From: Oceaniovalibus sp. ACAM 378
Lineage (GTDB): Bacteria; Pseudomonadota; Alphaproteobacteria; Rhodobacterales; Rhodobacteraceae
Direction: 5' to 3'
NCBI RefSeq assembly: GCF_008085915.1
Contig: NZ_VSJK01000006.1
Location: forward strand, 248,001 to 312,000
Length of the DNA stretch: 64,000 bases
This document shows, piece by piece, positions 35,310-44,308 of this stretch (position 1 is the first letter of the stretch; the number at the start of each line of letters is the position of its first letter). The position numbers and the translations under genes are program-made. The notes under the pieces are model-generated. The model made no database searches and was not told where the DNA came from. It saw only the letters and a program-made list of their open reading frames with translations.

Positions 35310-37181
35310 GTGAGCCACCTACCGAAAACCATCCGTCTGACTGTGGCGCAAGCGATCACCCGCTATCTGGCCGCGCAGTATATTCAAATCGACGGGACGC
35401 GCACACGGCTGTGCGGCGGCGGGTTCGGCATATTTGGCCATGGCAATGTGACCTGTCTGGGCGAGGCGCTGTATGATTGTCGCGATGTCCTGCCGCTGTA
35501 TCGCGGGCAGAATGAACAGGGCATGGGGTTCGCCGCTGCAGCATATGCCAAATATCATCTGCGCCAGCGATTCATGTTCTGCACGGCCAGCGCGGGGCCG
35601 GGTGCTGCGAACCTGCTGACCGCCAGCGCATTGGCCCATGCCAACCGGTTGCCGATGCTGATGCTGTGCGGAGATACGTTCCTGACGCGCCTTCCCGATC
35701 CGGTGTTGCAGCAGCTTGAGCATTTCGGCAATCCGACGCTGGGTCTGAACGACGCGTTCAAGGCGGTGACGCGGTATTGGGATCGCATCACCCATCCGGC
35801 GCAGGTCGTTCAATCTCTGCCCGCCGCGCTGGCGACCATGCTGGACCCGGCAGATTGCGGCCCGGCGTTCCTTGCCTTGCCGCAGGATGTGCAGGGGTGG
35901 GCGTGGGAGTATCCGGCGGAATTTTTCGATGAAAAATTGCACCGCATCCGGCGGCAAGCGCCCGATGTGGACGAGGTGGCCGAAGCAGCCGCCCTGCTGG
36001 CCACGGCAAAACGCCCGGCGATCATCGCCGGCGGCGGTGTGCAATATGCGCGGGCGGTGGCAGAATTGACCGCCTTCGCCGAGGCGCGCGGCATACCGGT
36101 GATCGAAACCATCGCCGGGCGGGCAAATATGCTGAACGATCATCCGCTCAACCTTGGTCCGGTCGGGGTCACCGGATCGGACAGTGGCAACTGGCTGGCC
36201 GAGCGGGCCGACGTGATCCTGTCGGTCGGATCGCGATTGCAGGATTTCACCACCGGATCCTGGACCGCCTTTGCCCAGGACGCACGGTTCATTTCGCTGA
36301 ACACGGCGCGTCACGACGCAGGCAAGCACATGTCGCTGCCGATTGTGGGTGATGCGATGCTCGGGCTGACCGCGCTGGATGGCGCATTGGGCGATTACCG
36401 CGCGCCCGGCGACTGGCTGCGTGACGCACAGGCCGAGCGCGCGAAATGGAACGGATATGTCGCTGAAAACATAACTCCGGGCAATCGGCCCAATTCCTAT
36501 GCTCAGGCAATCGGCGTGGTGAACGCCCTGTGCGACCCGGCGGATCGGATCGTCACAGCGGCGGGGGGCCTGCCCGCCGAGGTGACGGCGAACTGGCGAA
36601 CGCTGAAGATCGGGACGGTTGACGTGGAATTCGGTTTCTCCTGCATGGGGTATGAAATCGCCGGGGGGTGGGGCGCGCGGATCGCGCAGTCAGAATCCGA
36701 ACCGAACCGCGACACCATCGTGTTCTGCGGCGACGGCAGTTACCTGTTGATGAACTCGGACATCTATTCCTCCGTCCTGACCGAGAAAAAGCTGATCGTG
36801 CTGGTCTTGGACAACGGAGGGTTCGCGGTGATCAACAAGTTGCAAAACAACACCGGTCAGGACAGTTTCAACAATCTGATCGCCGATACTCCCACCGCAA
36901 CAAACCAAGTGCGCGTGGATTTCCAGGCCCACGCCCGCGCCATGGGGGCAATCGCCGAAACCGTGGCCAACCCAGCAGAATTGGCCGAAGCCTTCAAACG
37001 CGCGCAGGCCGCGGCAACGACCAGCGTGATTGTCATGCAGGTCGACGCCCACGAGGGTTGGACGACCGAAGGACACGCATGGTGGGAAATCGGCACGCCT
37101 CACGTTTCCGAACACGCCAGTGTCACGGCGGCGCATAAGGTCAGTGAAAGCGCCCGGGTGCGCCAGCGCAAGGGCATCTGA
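35310..37181 (+). CDS. iolD: 3D-(3,5/4)-trihydroxycyclohexane-1,2-dione hydrolase
   Basis: IolD is a thiamine-diphosphate enzyme that opens the inositol-derived ring to 5-deoxy-glucuronate. The 623-residue protein starts at a GTG at 35310 with GGAG at 35300-35303. It has the N-terminal TPP-enzyme Glu region (YRGQNEQGMGFAAAAYAKY), a central domain, and the cofactor motif GDGSYLLMNSDIYSSVLTEK in the C-terminal third. iolA, iolB and iolC are not in the window, so the rest of the pathway must be elsewhere. Confidence 0.93.
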   Translation: MSHLPKTIRLTVAQAITRYLAAQYIQIDGTRTRLCGGGFGIFGHGNVTCLGEALYDCRDVLPLYRGQNEQGMGFAAAAYAKYHLRQRFMFCTASAGPGAANLLTASALAHANRLPMLMLCGDTFLTRLPDPVLQQLEHFGNPTLGLNDAFKAVTRYWDRITHPAQVVQSLPAALATMLDPADCGPAFLALPQDVQGWAWEYPAEFFDEKLHRIRRQAPDVDEVAEAAALLATAKRPAIIAGGGVQYARAVAELTAFAEARGIPVIETIAGRANMLNDHPLNLGPVGVTGSDSGNWLAERADVILSVGSRLQDFTTGSWTAFAQDARFISLNTARHDAGKHMSLPIVGDAMLGLTALDGALGDYRAPGDWLRDAQAERAKWNGYVAENITPGNRPNSYAQAIGVVNALCDPADRIVTAAGGLPAEVTANWRTLKIGTVDVEFGFSCMGYEIAGGWGARIAQSESEPNRDTIVFCGDGSYLLMNSDIYSSVLTEKKLIVLVLDNGGFAVINKLQNNTGQDSFNNLIADTPTATNQVRVDFQAHARAMGAIAETVANPAELAEAFKRAQAAATTSVIVMQVDAHEGWTTEGHAWWEIGTPHVSEHASVTAAHKVSESARVRQRKGI

Positions 37182-37616
37182 CGGGCGGGACAGGCGGCGT
37201 ATCGCAACCACTTCCCTGTGACCGGACGCGTGAACCGACGGTTCTCCCGACCCGCACGACTTCGACGACTCGGCAACGTCCGTCAACGGGAATTGCTGCA
37301 ATCCGTCCCGCAACTCAAATCATGACTGGAGTTTTGCGTCGCCGATACGGCAAGGTTCCCCTAGGTGCAGATCCCGGCCGATCCCAATGTTTCCGTGGTC
37401 GCTGCCACCCGCGACGCGCCGCGCGCCCTTGCTCGCGCACCACAGGGCGCGGCAAATTGGCGATTCTGCGCCACATGACATTGAGATTTCGTGTCGGCGA
37501 TGCTATTTCTGTTCCACGCCCTGCGCCGGGGCCCAGATCGGCGTGCAACCGAGGAGGACGATGTCCTGTCCCTGTCCCAAGATGCGGTCGCCCATGTGGC
37601 CGCCCAGACCCCGCGC
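37182..37616. other. 435-bp gap between iolD and rsfS
   Basis: No gene is recognised. Frames on both strands give Arg/Pro-rich shadows without family motifs. The last 60 bp contain a ribosome-binding-site-like GAGGAGG followed by a 19-codon frame ending on the rsfS start codon, listed separately. A promoter for rsfS-rlmH probably lies here but no clear hexamers could be fixed. Confidence 0.5.
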
Positions 37617-37620
37617 ATGA
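37561..37620 (+). CDS. Possible 19-residue leader peptide of rsfS
   Basis: An AGGAGG at 37552-37557 precedes an ATG at 37561 that opens a 19-codon frame (MSCPCPKMRSPMWPPRPRA). Its TGA overlaps the rsfS ATG as ATGA. The spacing of only 3 bases is short for efficient initiation. The same ribosome-binding site might instead serve a rare CTG start at 37566 in the rsfS frame. It is recorded as possible only. Confidence 0.3.
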   Translation: MSCPCPKMRSPMWPPRPRA

Positions 37621-37991
37621 CTGCCACCGGGTCCGTACTGACCAGCGAACAATTGCTGGCCCATATCCTGACATCCCTTGACGAAGACAAGGCCGAAGAT
37701 GTGGTGCAGGTCGATCTGCGCGGCATTTCCGAAATGGGTGACTATATGGTCATCTGCTCGGGGCGGTCGTCGCGTCAGGTCATGGCGATTTCCCAGAACC
37801 TGGTCGATCACCTGAAACAAGACCACAATCGCGCATCCAAGGTCGAAGGCAAAGAAGCCGGCGACTGGGTGCTGATCGATACGGGCGACGTCATCGTCCA
37901 TGTCTTCCGGCCCGAAGTGCGCGAATTCTATCAGCTGGAAAAGATGTGGCTGAACCCAACCGCACCGCAGAGCACCACGACTCCGGTCTGA
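37617..37991 (+). CDS. rsfS: Ribosome silencing factor
   Basis: RsfS binds ribosomal protein L14 and keeps 50S and 30S apart when nutrients are short. The 124-residue protein has the conserved core DLRGISEMGDYMVICSGRSSRQVMAI and the ending VHVFRPEVREFYQLEKMW. The start at 37617 fits the family. The same frame is open upstream, and a strong ribosome-binding site lies about 60 bp earlier, so a longer form is not excluded. rlmH follows 4 bp later, the usual pairing. Confidence 0.93.
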   Translation: MTATGSVLTSEQLLAHILTSLDEDKAEDVVQVDLRGISEMGDYMVICSGRSSRQVMAISQNLVDHLKQDHNRASKVEGKEAGDWVLIDTGDVIVHVFRPEVREFYQLEKMWLNPTAPQSTTTPV

Positions 37992-37995
37992 GTTC

Positions 37996-38466
37996 ATGCG
38001 GCTGCACATCTGCGCCGTGGGCCGGTTACGCACCGGCCCCGAAAAGACGCTGATCGACGACTATCTGGCGCGGTTCGACCGGACTGGCCGCGCCCTGTCC
38101 CTCGGCCCCTGTCAGGTGGCCGAGGTTGAGGACAAGCGCGGAACCGGCATGGCGGGCGAGGGTGCGTTGCTCTCTCGCGCCATTCCGGACGGCGCGCTGA
38201 CCTGCGTGTTGGAAGAACGCGGGCGGACTTTCTCGTCGCCCGAATTCGCCGATCAACTGATCCTCTGGCGCGATCAGGGCCGGTCCGACCTTGCCTTTGT
38301 CATTGGTGGCGCAGATGGGATCGACCCGGCACTGCGCGATTCTGCCGATGATGCGCTTTCTTTTGGTGCGATGGTCTGGCCGCACATGCTGGTCCGGGTG
38401 ATGCTGGCCGAACAATTGTACCGCGCAGCATCGATCCTGTCCGGCGGGCCCTATCACCGGGCCTGA
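37996..38466 (+). CDS. rlmH: 23S rRNA pseudouridine-1915 N3-methyltransferase
   Basis: RlmH methylates pseudouridine 1915 in helix 69 of 23S rRNA. The 156-residue SPOUT-fold protein has FVIGGADGIDPALRD (residues 101-115), the knotted SAM site, and the C-terminal HMLVRVMLAEQLYRAASILSGGPYHRA-type ending that is diagnostic for the family. It lies 4 bp after rsfS, in one operon. Confidence 0.95.
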   Translation: MRLHICAVGRLRTGPEKTLIDDYLARFDRTGRALSLGPCQVAEVEDKRGTGMAGEGALLSRAIPDGALTCVLEERGRTFSSPEFADQLILWRDQGRSDLAFVIGGADGIDPALRDSADDALSFGAMVWPHMLVRVMLAEQLYRAASILSGGPYHRA

Positions 38467-38522
38467 ATCATACGTCAGATCGGGCCTGAAATCGGTCCGA
38501 ACGGCGCCGCCTCACACCATAC

Positions 38523-38548
38523 CGGTTTCTTCTTTGTCCAAATACTCA
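38523..38548 (+). repeat. Intergenic CTTTG..AAATACTCA motif, copy 1
   Basis: The 26-nt element CGGTTTCTTCTTTGTCC followed by AAATACTCA lies between rlmH and gpmI. The same motif occurs at 43792 and 58746, always on the plus strand and just after a plus-strand gene. Confidence 0.75.
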
Positions 38549-38633
38549 GAAAACCACGCCATCCCCCGGCGCACCGGTTCCGGTCGGCGCGGATCCGCGA
38601 TAACAAGGGGGCGAAACGCGAAAGGGCCGCATC

Positions 38634-40151
38634 ATGACACCGAAACCCGTCGTTCTGTGCATTCTCGATGGTTGGGGCATCAACCCCGATACCACGGCCA
38701 ACGCCCCGGCGCTGGCTGCGACCCCGACGTTCGACGCGATCATGGCGAATTGCCCCAACGCCCGGCTGATTACCCATGGCCCCGATGTGGGGCTGCCCAG
38801 CGGGCAGATGGGCAACTCCGAAGTCGGGCATACCAACATCGGCGCAGGGCGCGTGGTGGCGATGGATCTCGGACAGATTGATCTGGCAATCGAAGATGGC
38901 AGCTTTGCCGTCAACCCCGCCCTGACCGGTTTCATCGACGCGGTGAAACGCACCGGCGGCACTGCGCATCTGATGGGCGTGGTCTCTGACGGCGGGGTAC
39001 ATGGCCATATCACGCACATTATCGCCGCCGCCCGGACCATTGCGGCAGCCGGAGTGCCCGTGGTCTTGCACGCGATGACCGACGGACGTGACGTCCCGCC
39101 CGGCTCGGCGCCGCGATTTATTGCGGAGTTGACGGCAGGTCTGCCCGAAGGCGCGCGGATCGCCACAGTGACCGGGCGATACTTTGCCTTGGACCGCGAC
39201 AACCGATGGGACAGGGTGCAGACGGCATTCGATGCGATGGTTTCGGCTAAAGGCGCGGTGGCAACGGATGCGGCAAACGCCGTCGCTCAAGCCGCCAATG
39301 CGGGCAAGAGTGATGAATTCATTCCGGCCACGGTGATCGGCGATTATGCCGGGATGCGCGACGGCGACGGTTTGTTCTGCCTGAACTTCCGTGCGGACCG
39401 GGCGCGCGAGATCCTCGCCGCGCTGGGCCAGCCGGAGTTCGATGCCTTTGACGTTTCCGCCCGGCCAGATTTCGTGCAGATGCTGGGGATGGTGGAATAT
39501 TCCGAGGCGCACAACGGTTTCATGCAGGCGGTGTTTCCCAAGCGCAAACTGGTCAACACGCTGGGTGAATGGGTGGCGGCCCATGGCAAAACCCAATTCC
39601 GCCTTGCCGAAACCGAGAAATATCCCCACGTCACATTCTTCCTGAACGGGGGGCGTGAAACCCCCTATGAGGGCGAAGACCGGGCAATGCCGAAATCGCC
39701 CAAGGTCGCCACCTATGACCTGCAACCCGAAATGTCGTCGGAAGAGGTGACCGACCGTTTCGTTGATGCGATTGACCATGGCTATGACCTGATTGTCTGC
39801 AACTATGCCAACCCCGACATGGTGGGCCACACCGGCGACCTGCAAGCGGCGATGGCGGCCTGTGCGTCGGTCGACCGGGGGCTGGCGCGGGTCGTTGCAG
39901 CGTTGGAAAAGGTCGGGGGCGCGATGATCCTGACCGCCGATCATGGCAATTGCGAAACCATGGTCGATCCGCTCACCGGCGCACCGCACACCGCGCATAC
40001 CACAAATCTTGTACCTGTTGCACTGATCGGCGGGCCGGATGGGGTGCGCTTGCGTGACGGTCGGCTGGCCGATCTGGCGCCAACGTTGCTGGAGCTGATG
40101 GGCCTGCCCAAGCCGGACGAGATGACCGGTCAAAGCCTGATTCAACGATGA
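38634..40151 (+). CDS. gpmI: 2,3-bisphosphoglycerate-independent phosphoglycerate mutase
   Basis: GpmI interconverts 3- and 2-phosphoglycerate in glycolysis and gluconeogenesis using a phosphoserine and two manganese ions. The 505-residue protein has the metal motif LCILDGWG (residues 7-14), the serine loop LPSGQMGNSEVGHTNIG (phosphoserine near residue 63) and TADHGNCETM near residue 436. Length is normal. The envC-like gene overlaps its stop by ATGA. Confidence 0.96.
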   Translation: MTPKPVVLCILDGWGINPDTTANAPALAATPTFDAIMANCPNARLITHGPDVGLPSGQMGNSEVGHTNIGAGRVVAMDLGQIDLAIEDGSFAVNPALTGFIDAVKRTGGTAHLMGVVSDGGVHGHITHIIAAARTIAAAGVPVVLHAMTDGRDVPPGSAPRFIAELTAGLPEGARIATVTGRYFALDRDNRWDRVQTAFDAMVSAKGAVATDAANAVAQAANAGKSDEFIPATVIGDYAGMRDGDGLFCLNFRADRAREILAALGQPEFDAFDVSARPDFVQMLGMVEYSEAHNGFMQAVFPKRKLVNTLGEWVAAHGKTQFRLAETEKYPHVTFFLNGGRETPYEGEDRAMPKSPKVATYDLQPEMSSEEVTDRFVDAIDHGYDLIVCNYANPDMVGHTGDLQAAMAACASVDRGLARVVAALEKVGGAMILTADHGNCETMVDPLTGAPHTAHTTNLVPVALIGGPDGVRLRDGRLADLAPTLLELMGLPKPDEMTGQSLIQR

Positions 40152-41275
40152 TCCGGCTGGCGTGCCTGTTGCTGTTGTGGCCGGCTCTGGCCTTTGCACA
40201 GGCCGATCCGGCTGACATTGCGCGCCGTGCAGTGATGGAGCTGGATCGCGCGGCGCGCACGCTGACGGCCGCTGAAGGCTCGCGCGACCGGGTGTCGGCG
40301 CTGACCGAAACGATCCGCGCCTATGAATCCGGGCTATCTGCCCTGCGCGAAGGTCTGCGCCGCGCCAGTGCCCGCGAGGCACAGATCAGGCTGCAATTCG
40401 ACCGGGAAAACGCCCGACTGGGCAGTTTGATCGGCGCATTGCAAACCATGCAGGCGAGCCCCGAGGCGTTGTTGTTGCTGCACCCTGACGGCCCGATGGG
40501 TACGGCGCGGTCCGGTATGATATTGTCTGCCGTGACACCCGCCCTGTTGTCCGAGGTGGAACGCCTGCGGACCGATCTGACCGAAATCGCGACCCTGCGC
40601 GCACTTCAGGCTGGTGCCCAGGACACGCTGCAACAGGGGCTGGACGGGGTGCAAAAGGCACGCACCGCCCTCAGCCGGGCAGTGTCGGACCGGGTGGATC
40701 TGCCGCGTCGGATGACCGAGGATGACGAACAGATGCAGCGATTGATCGAGTCGACCGAAACGCTGGAAGGATTCGCCAGCGGTCTGTCCGTGCTGCCGCG
40801 TGATGAAACCGTCGCCAGCCTTCCCGATTTCGCCGATGCGCTGGGCGATCTGGCGCTGCCTGCACGGGGCAGGGTGACGGCCGGGTTCAATGATCCCGAC
40901 GCGGCGGGCATCCGCCGTCCGGGGCTGACTCTGGCCACCGCGCCGGGTGCTTTGGTCACCGCACCCTGGCCCGCGACGATCCGGTATCGCGGGCCGCTGC
41001 TCGACTACGGAAACGTGATGATCCTTGAACCCGCACCGGGCTATCTTCTGGTTCTGGCGGGGATGGATCGGGTCTATGGTGAGACGGGGCAGGTGATCCC
41101 TGCGGATGCGCCGGTGGGTTTGATGGGGGGGACCGGATCGTCGGATTCCCCGCTTATCCCGTCGCAAAGTGTCAATGAGGATGGTCAATCGGACCGGGAA
41201 ACGCTTTATATCGAACTGAGAGACGGGCAAGATCCGATGGACCCGGCCCTTTGGTTCCGAATGGATGAGGAATGA
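40148..41275 (+). CDS. EnvC-like murein hydrolase activator, degenerate LytM domain
   Basis: The 375-residue protein has a signal peptide (residues 1-18), a coiled coil (about 20-220) and a C-terminal M23/LytM-type domain (about 235-340: GRVTAGFNDPDAAG to GLMGGTGSS). The zinc-site residues of active M23 peptidases (HxxxD and HxH) are not present: the first site reads AAGIRRPGLTL and the second LLVLAGM. Such degenerate proteins, EnvC in E. coli, activate amidases during cell separation. It sits between gpmI and ctpA, overlapping gpmI by 4 bp. This gpmI-envC-ctpA order is common in proteobacteria. Confidence 0.85.
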   Translation: MIRLACLLLLWPALAFAQADPADIARRAVMELDRAARTLTAAEGSRDRVSALTETIRAYESGLSALREGLRRASAREAQIRLQFDRENARLGSLIGALQTMQASPEALLLLHPDGPMGTARSGMILSAVTPALLSEVERLRTDLTEIATLRALQAGAQDTLQQGLDGVQKARTALSRAVSDRVDLPRRMTEDDEQMQRLIESTETLEGFASGLSVLPRDETVASLPDFADALGDLALPARGRVTAGFNDPDAAGIRRPGLTLATAPGALVTAPWPATIRYRGPLLDYGNVMILEPAPGYLLVLAGMDRVYGETGQVIPADAPVGLMGGTGSSDSPLIPSQSVNEDGQSDRETLYIELRDGQDPMDPALWFRMDEE

Positions 41276-41282
41276 TCGACAG

Positions 41283-42617
41283 ATGAGAAAATTCGCAATC
41301 GCGGCAATTGGCGGCACGCTGGCAGGCCTTCTTCTGACGACACAGATCGCCGGCCCGTTGATCGCGCAGGAAAAAGAGCGCAATGGCAGCGTCTATGAAC
41401 AGCTTGACCTGTTTGGCGACATCTTCGAACGGATCCGCGCGCAATATGTGACCGAAGTTGACGCCAAGAATCTGATCGAAGCGGCGATCAATGGTATGCT
41501 CACCTCACTTGATCCGCATTCATCCTATTTGTCGCCCGACGACGCAGCGGCGATGCGGGTGCAAACGCGGGGCGAATTCGGTGGTTTGGGGATCGAGGTC
41601 ACCCAGGAAGAAGGCTTCGTCAAGGTCGTGTCACCGATGGATGGCACCCCGGCAGACGAAGCTGGCGTCGAGGCCGGCGATTTCATCACCCATGTGAACG
41701 GCGATTCGGTTCTGGGGCTGACGCTGGACGATGCGGTCGAATTGATGCGCGGCCCGATCGGCAGCGAAATCGTGATCACCGTGATGCGGGAGGGCACAAC
41801 CGACCCGATCGAAATTTCGATCATCCGCGACACGATCAAACTGACCGCGGTGCGCACCCGTACCGAAGGCGAATCTGTTGTTCTGCGGATCACCACCTTC
41901 AACGACCAGACCTTTCCCAATCTTGAAGAAGGGTTGAAGAAACAGGTCGAGGAAGCGGGCGGGATCGACAAGGTCAACGGGTTCGTCATCGACCTGCGCA
42001 ACAACCCCGGTGGCCTTTTGACTGAGGCGATCCGGATCAGCGATGCCTTCCTTGAAACCGGCGAAATCGTCAGCACACGTGGCCGCGATCCGGTCGACAG
42101 CGACAGGTACAATGCCACACCGGGCGATCTTGCTCAGGGCAAACCGGTGGTCGTTCTGATCAATGGCGGCTCGGCTTCGGCGTCGGAAATCGTTGCGGGT
42201 GCGTTGCAGGACCACCGCCGCGCCATCGTGATCGGAACCAAATCCTTTGGTAAGGGATCGGTGCAAACGGTCATGCCGCTGCGCGGTGACGGCGCGATGC
42301 GGTTGACCACGGCGCGGTATTACACCCCGTCGGGCCGGTCGATCCAATCGCTTGGCGTGTCGCCCGATATTGTTGTGGCCCAACCGCCGCGCCAGCCTGA
42401 GACCGACGAGGAAGCACCGGTCAACCGCAACCGGACCGAGGCCGACCTGCGCGGCGCAATCACCAACGATTCGGTGTCCGAGGACGAGCGCAAGATCATT
42501 CTGGAGGAACAGAAAAAGGCCGAAGACGCGGCCAAGCTGCGCGATGATGATTATCAGCTGGCCTATGCCATCGATATTCTGAAGGGCCTGTCGGCACTGG
42601 GTCCGGATGCCAAGTGA
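41283..42617 (+). CDS. ctpA: S41 family C-terminal processing peptidase
   Basis: The 444-residue protein has an N-terminal signal/anchor (MRKFAIAAIGGTLAGLLL), a PDZ domain (about residues 85-165: EFGGLGIEVTQEEGFVKVVSP) and the S41 domain with NGGSASASEIVAGAL (nucleophile Ser) and the Lys in IGTKSFGKGSVQ. CtpA-type proteases cut C-termini of periplasmic proteins, often murein hydrolases, which suits its place behind an EnvC-like activator. The start at 41283 is preferred. An ATG at 41265 overlapping the previous gene is possible and adds six residues. Confidence 0.94.
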   Translation: MRKFAIAAIGGTLAGLLLTTQIAGPLIAQEKERNGSVYEQLDLFGDIFERIRAQYVTEVDAKNLIEAAINGMLTSLDPHSSYLSPDDAAAMRVQTRGEFGGLGIEVTQEEGFVKVVSPMDGTPADEAGVEAGDFITHVNGDSVLGLTLDDAVELMRGPIGSEIVITVMREGTTDPIEISIIRDTIKLTAVRTRTEGESVVLRITTFNDQTFPNLEEGLKKQVEEAGGIDKVNGFVIDLRNNPGGLLTEAIRISDAFLETGEIVSTRGRDPVDSDRYNATPGDLAQGKPVVVLINGGSASASEIVAGALQDHRRAIVIGTKSFGKGSVQTVMPLRGDGAMRLTTARYYTPSGRSIQSLGVSPDIVVAQPPRQPETDEEAPVNRNRTEADLRGAITNDSVSEDERKIILEEQKKAEDAAKLRDDDYQLAYAIDILKGLSALGPDAK

Positions 42618-42626
42618 TGTGAAACC

Positions 42627-42649
42627 GCGCCCCGATCTGTTCGGGGCGC
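42627..42649. terminator. Hairpin after ctpA
   Basis: A 9-bp perfect stem (GCGCCCCGA with TCGGGGCGC) and 5-nt loop lie 10 bp after the ctpA stop. There is no T run, so termination efficiency is uncertain. Confidence 0.55.
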
Positions 42650-42749
42650 TACTCCTGCGCAACGTGCTGAACGGCAGCGGGACTGGACGTTATTGCCAAC
42701 GCCCTGCGGTGGACGCGAGACGCGCAAACCCAACTGTCAGGGCTTCGGC

Positions 42750-43232
42750 ATGACGCCCGACGACATCGCCCGTTTGCCCTATCGCCCCTGTGTCGGGGTG
42801 ATGCTGGTCAACAGTCGGGGCGGCATTTTCGTGGGTCAGCGGATCGACAACAGTCAGGCCGCTTGGCAGATGCCTCAGGGCGGGATCGACGCGGGCGAAG
42901 ATCCTCGCGCCGCCGCCCTGCGCGAGTTGGGCGAAGAAACCGGCGTAACCCCCGATCTGGTGCGGATCGAGGCGGAAACGCCGGACTGGATCACCTATGA
43001 TCTGCCTCAGGATCTGGTTCCAAGAGTGTGGAAAGGCCGGTACCGAGGGCAGGAACAGCGCTGGTTTCTCATGCGGTTTCTCGGCCGTGATGACCAGATC
43101 GACATTTCCCGTCCGCCTGCTGAATTTTCTGAATGGCGCTGGTTGGACAAGTCGCAACTGGTTGAACAGATCGTGCCATTCAAACGGGCGGTCTATGCCA
43201 GTGTCCTGCAATCTCTGGGAGATCAGATATGA
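42750..43232 (+). CDS. rppH: RNA pyrophosphohydrolase (Nudix)
   Basis: RppH removes pyrophosphate from the 5' end of mRNA and starts decay. The 160-residue protein has the [11 protein letters not shown] opening and a complete Nudix box, [22 protein letters not shown] (residues 43-64, with catalytic Glu at REL-GEE). YDLPQDL and [17 protein letters not shown] are RppH hallmarks. The start at 42750 fits the family; an in-frame TTG at 42693 is rejected. A small exported protein overlaps its stop by ATGA. Confidence 0.94.
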   Translation: MTPDDIARLPYRPCVGVMLVNSRGGIFVGQRIDNSQAAWQMPQGGIDAGEDPRAAALRELGEETGVTPDLVRIEAETPDWITYDLPQDLVPRVWKGRYRGQEQRWFLMRFLGRDDQIDISRPPAEFSEWRWLDKSQLVEQIVPFKRAVYASVLQSLGDQI

Positions 43233-43738
43233 TCGCCGCCGCCCGCATGGACGTCCAGACGCTGGCGCAATCTCTGGCGCTGACTCTGACCCTGATCGCC
43301 ATTGCGGGCCCGTCTTTCGCCCTGTCCTGTGTCCGCCCCGACCCAGAGCGCAGCTTTGCCCGGGCGTTCGAGGCGGCAGAACCCTATATCGTGGTCCACG
43401 GAAGCTTTGCTTTTGACACGACCCGTATGCCCATGACGGCCAGTGGCGGGGATCAGCCCAACGCATCAGGCGCGAGCCTGCCCGCACGGTTCACCGGCAG
43501 CGGTCTGACCACCGACGGGTTCACCACTCCGTTGGCGATACCCGTGACGCTGGATGTCGAGTGTCTTGGCCCGTGGTGCGGCAGTTTGTCGGAAAAGACC
43601 GATCAACTTGCCTTTCTTGAACGGCGGGATGACGGCTATCACCTGTCGGTCACCGCCTGTCCGGGAATGGTTTTTGACACTCCGGATGCGGAACTTCTGT
43701 CCCGGATGCAATCCTGCCTCAGCGAAGGCGGCTGTTGA
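43229..43738 (+). CDS. Exported protein of unknown function
   Basis: The ATG overlaps the rppH stop (ATGA). The 169-residue product has a signal peptide (hydrophobic core [16 protein letters not shown], cleavage near residue 31) and a mature part with six cysteines, several in pairs (VECLGPWCG and the final SCLSEGGC), suggesting periplasmic disulfides. No family is recognised, although such proteins often follow rppH in Rhodobacteraceae. Confidence 0.68.
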   Translation: MIAAARMDVQTLAQSLALTLTLIAIAGPSFALSCVRPDPERSFARAFEAAEPYIVVHGSFAFDTTRMPMTASGGDQPNASGASLPARFTGSGLTTDGFTTPLAIPVTLDVECLGPWCGSLSEKTDQLAFLERRDDGYHLSVTACPGMVFDTPDAELLSRMQSCLSEGGC

Positions 43739-43791
43739 AATCCACCTGGTCATCGGCACGCGCTCAGCGCGTTGAAAGCCCGGACCTTCTC

Positions 43792-43816
43792 CGGTTTCTC
43801 CTTGCATAAATACTCA
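43792..43816 (+). repeat. Intergenic CTTTG..AAATACTCA motif, copy 2
   Basis: A 25-nt copy (CGGTTTCTCCTTGCAT then AAATACTCA) lies between the exported-protein gene and the convergent DUF1428 gene. It has a one-base deletion and a few changes compared with the copies at 38523 and 58746. Confidence 0.65.
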
Positions 43817-43861
43817 TCTGGCGACCCCAGCCCCGAACACTCCATCGCGGGCAGGGGCGGA

Positions 43862-44212
43862 TCAGGCTGATACGACTGTTTCGAAACCGCCAAAGATCAT
43901 CCGCGCCCCGTCCAGCGGCAAGCTCTGGAACATCGCCTCGGCTTCGGGGTCGGACATCACCGCCTCCATACAGGAATCCCGCGTTGCCTTGTCGGGGTAT
44001 GTGATAAAGCAGATGGCGCAGGTCTCGTCCTTTTCCAACGCCACGGCGAGTGGAAAGGACGTGCGTTTGCCATCCGGCACATCGGAGCCCCAACATTCGC
44101 AATAGGCCAGGGCGCCATGCTGCTTGAACAGTTTCGCCATCGCCTGAGATGTGGCGACATATTCGTCTTTGCTGGCAGATTTGACCGGCGCGACCATTGC
44201 TTCGATATACAT
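43862..44212 (-). CDS. DUF1428 family protein
   Basis: The 116-residue protein begins MYIEAMVAPV and has the features KLFKQHGALAYCECWG, DVPDGKRTSFPLAV and PLDGARMIFGGFETVV, which define the DUF1428/YbaA family (a ferredoxin-like dimeric alpha/beta barrel). The function is unknown. The start at 44212 has a GGGAAAC site close by; the extension to 44272 lacks family similarity. Confidence 0.85.
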   Translation of the reverse strand: MYIEAMVAPVKSASKDEYVATSQAMAKLFKQHGALAYCECWGSDVPDGKRTSFPLAVALEKDETCAICFITYPDKATRDSCMEAVMSDPEAEAMFQSLPLDGARMIFGGFETVVSA

Positions 44213-44308
44213 CCAGTTTCCCTTCGGGTTGTCCCTGCAAGGGTCGCCCGAATCAGATGTCTGCGTCAACACATGCGGGTCCGGCGGCGCGCCTCCGCCC
44301 GTCCTGAC

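Noticed and set aside
38475-40382. 635-codon minus-strand frame opposite gpmI
   Set aside because: It is antisense to an intact gpmI and has no recognisable motif; long shadow frames are expected in GC-rich coding DNA.
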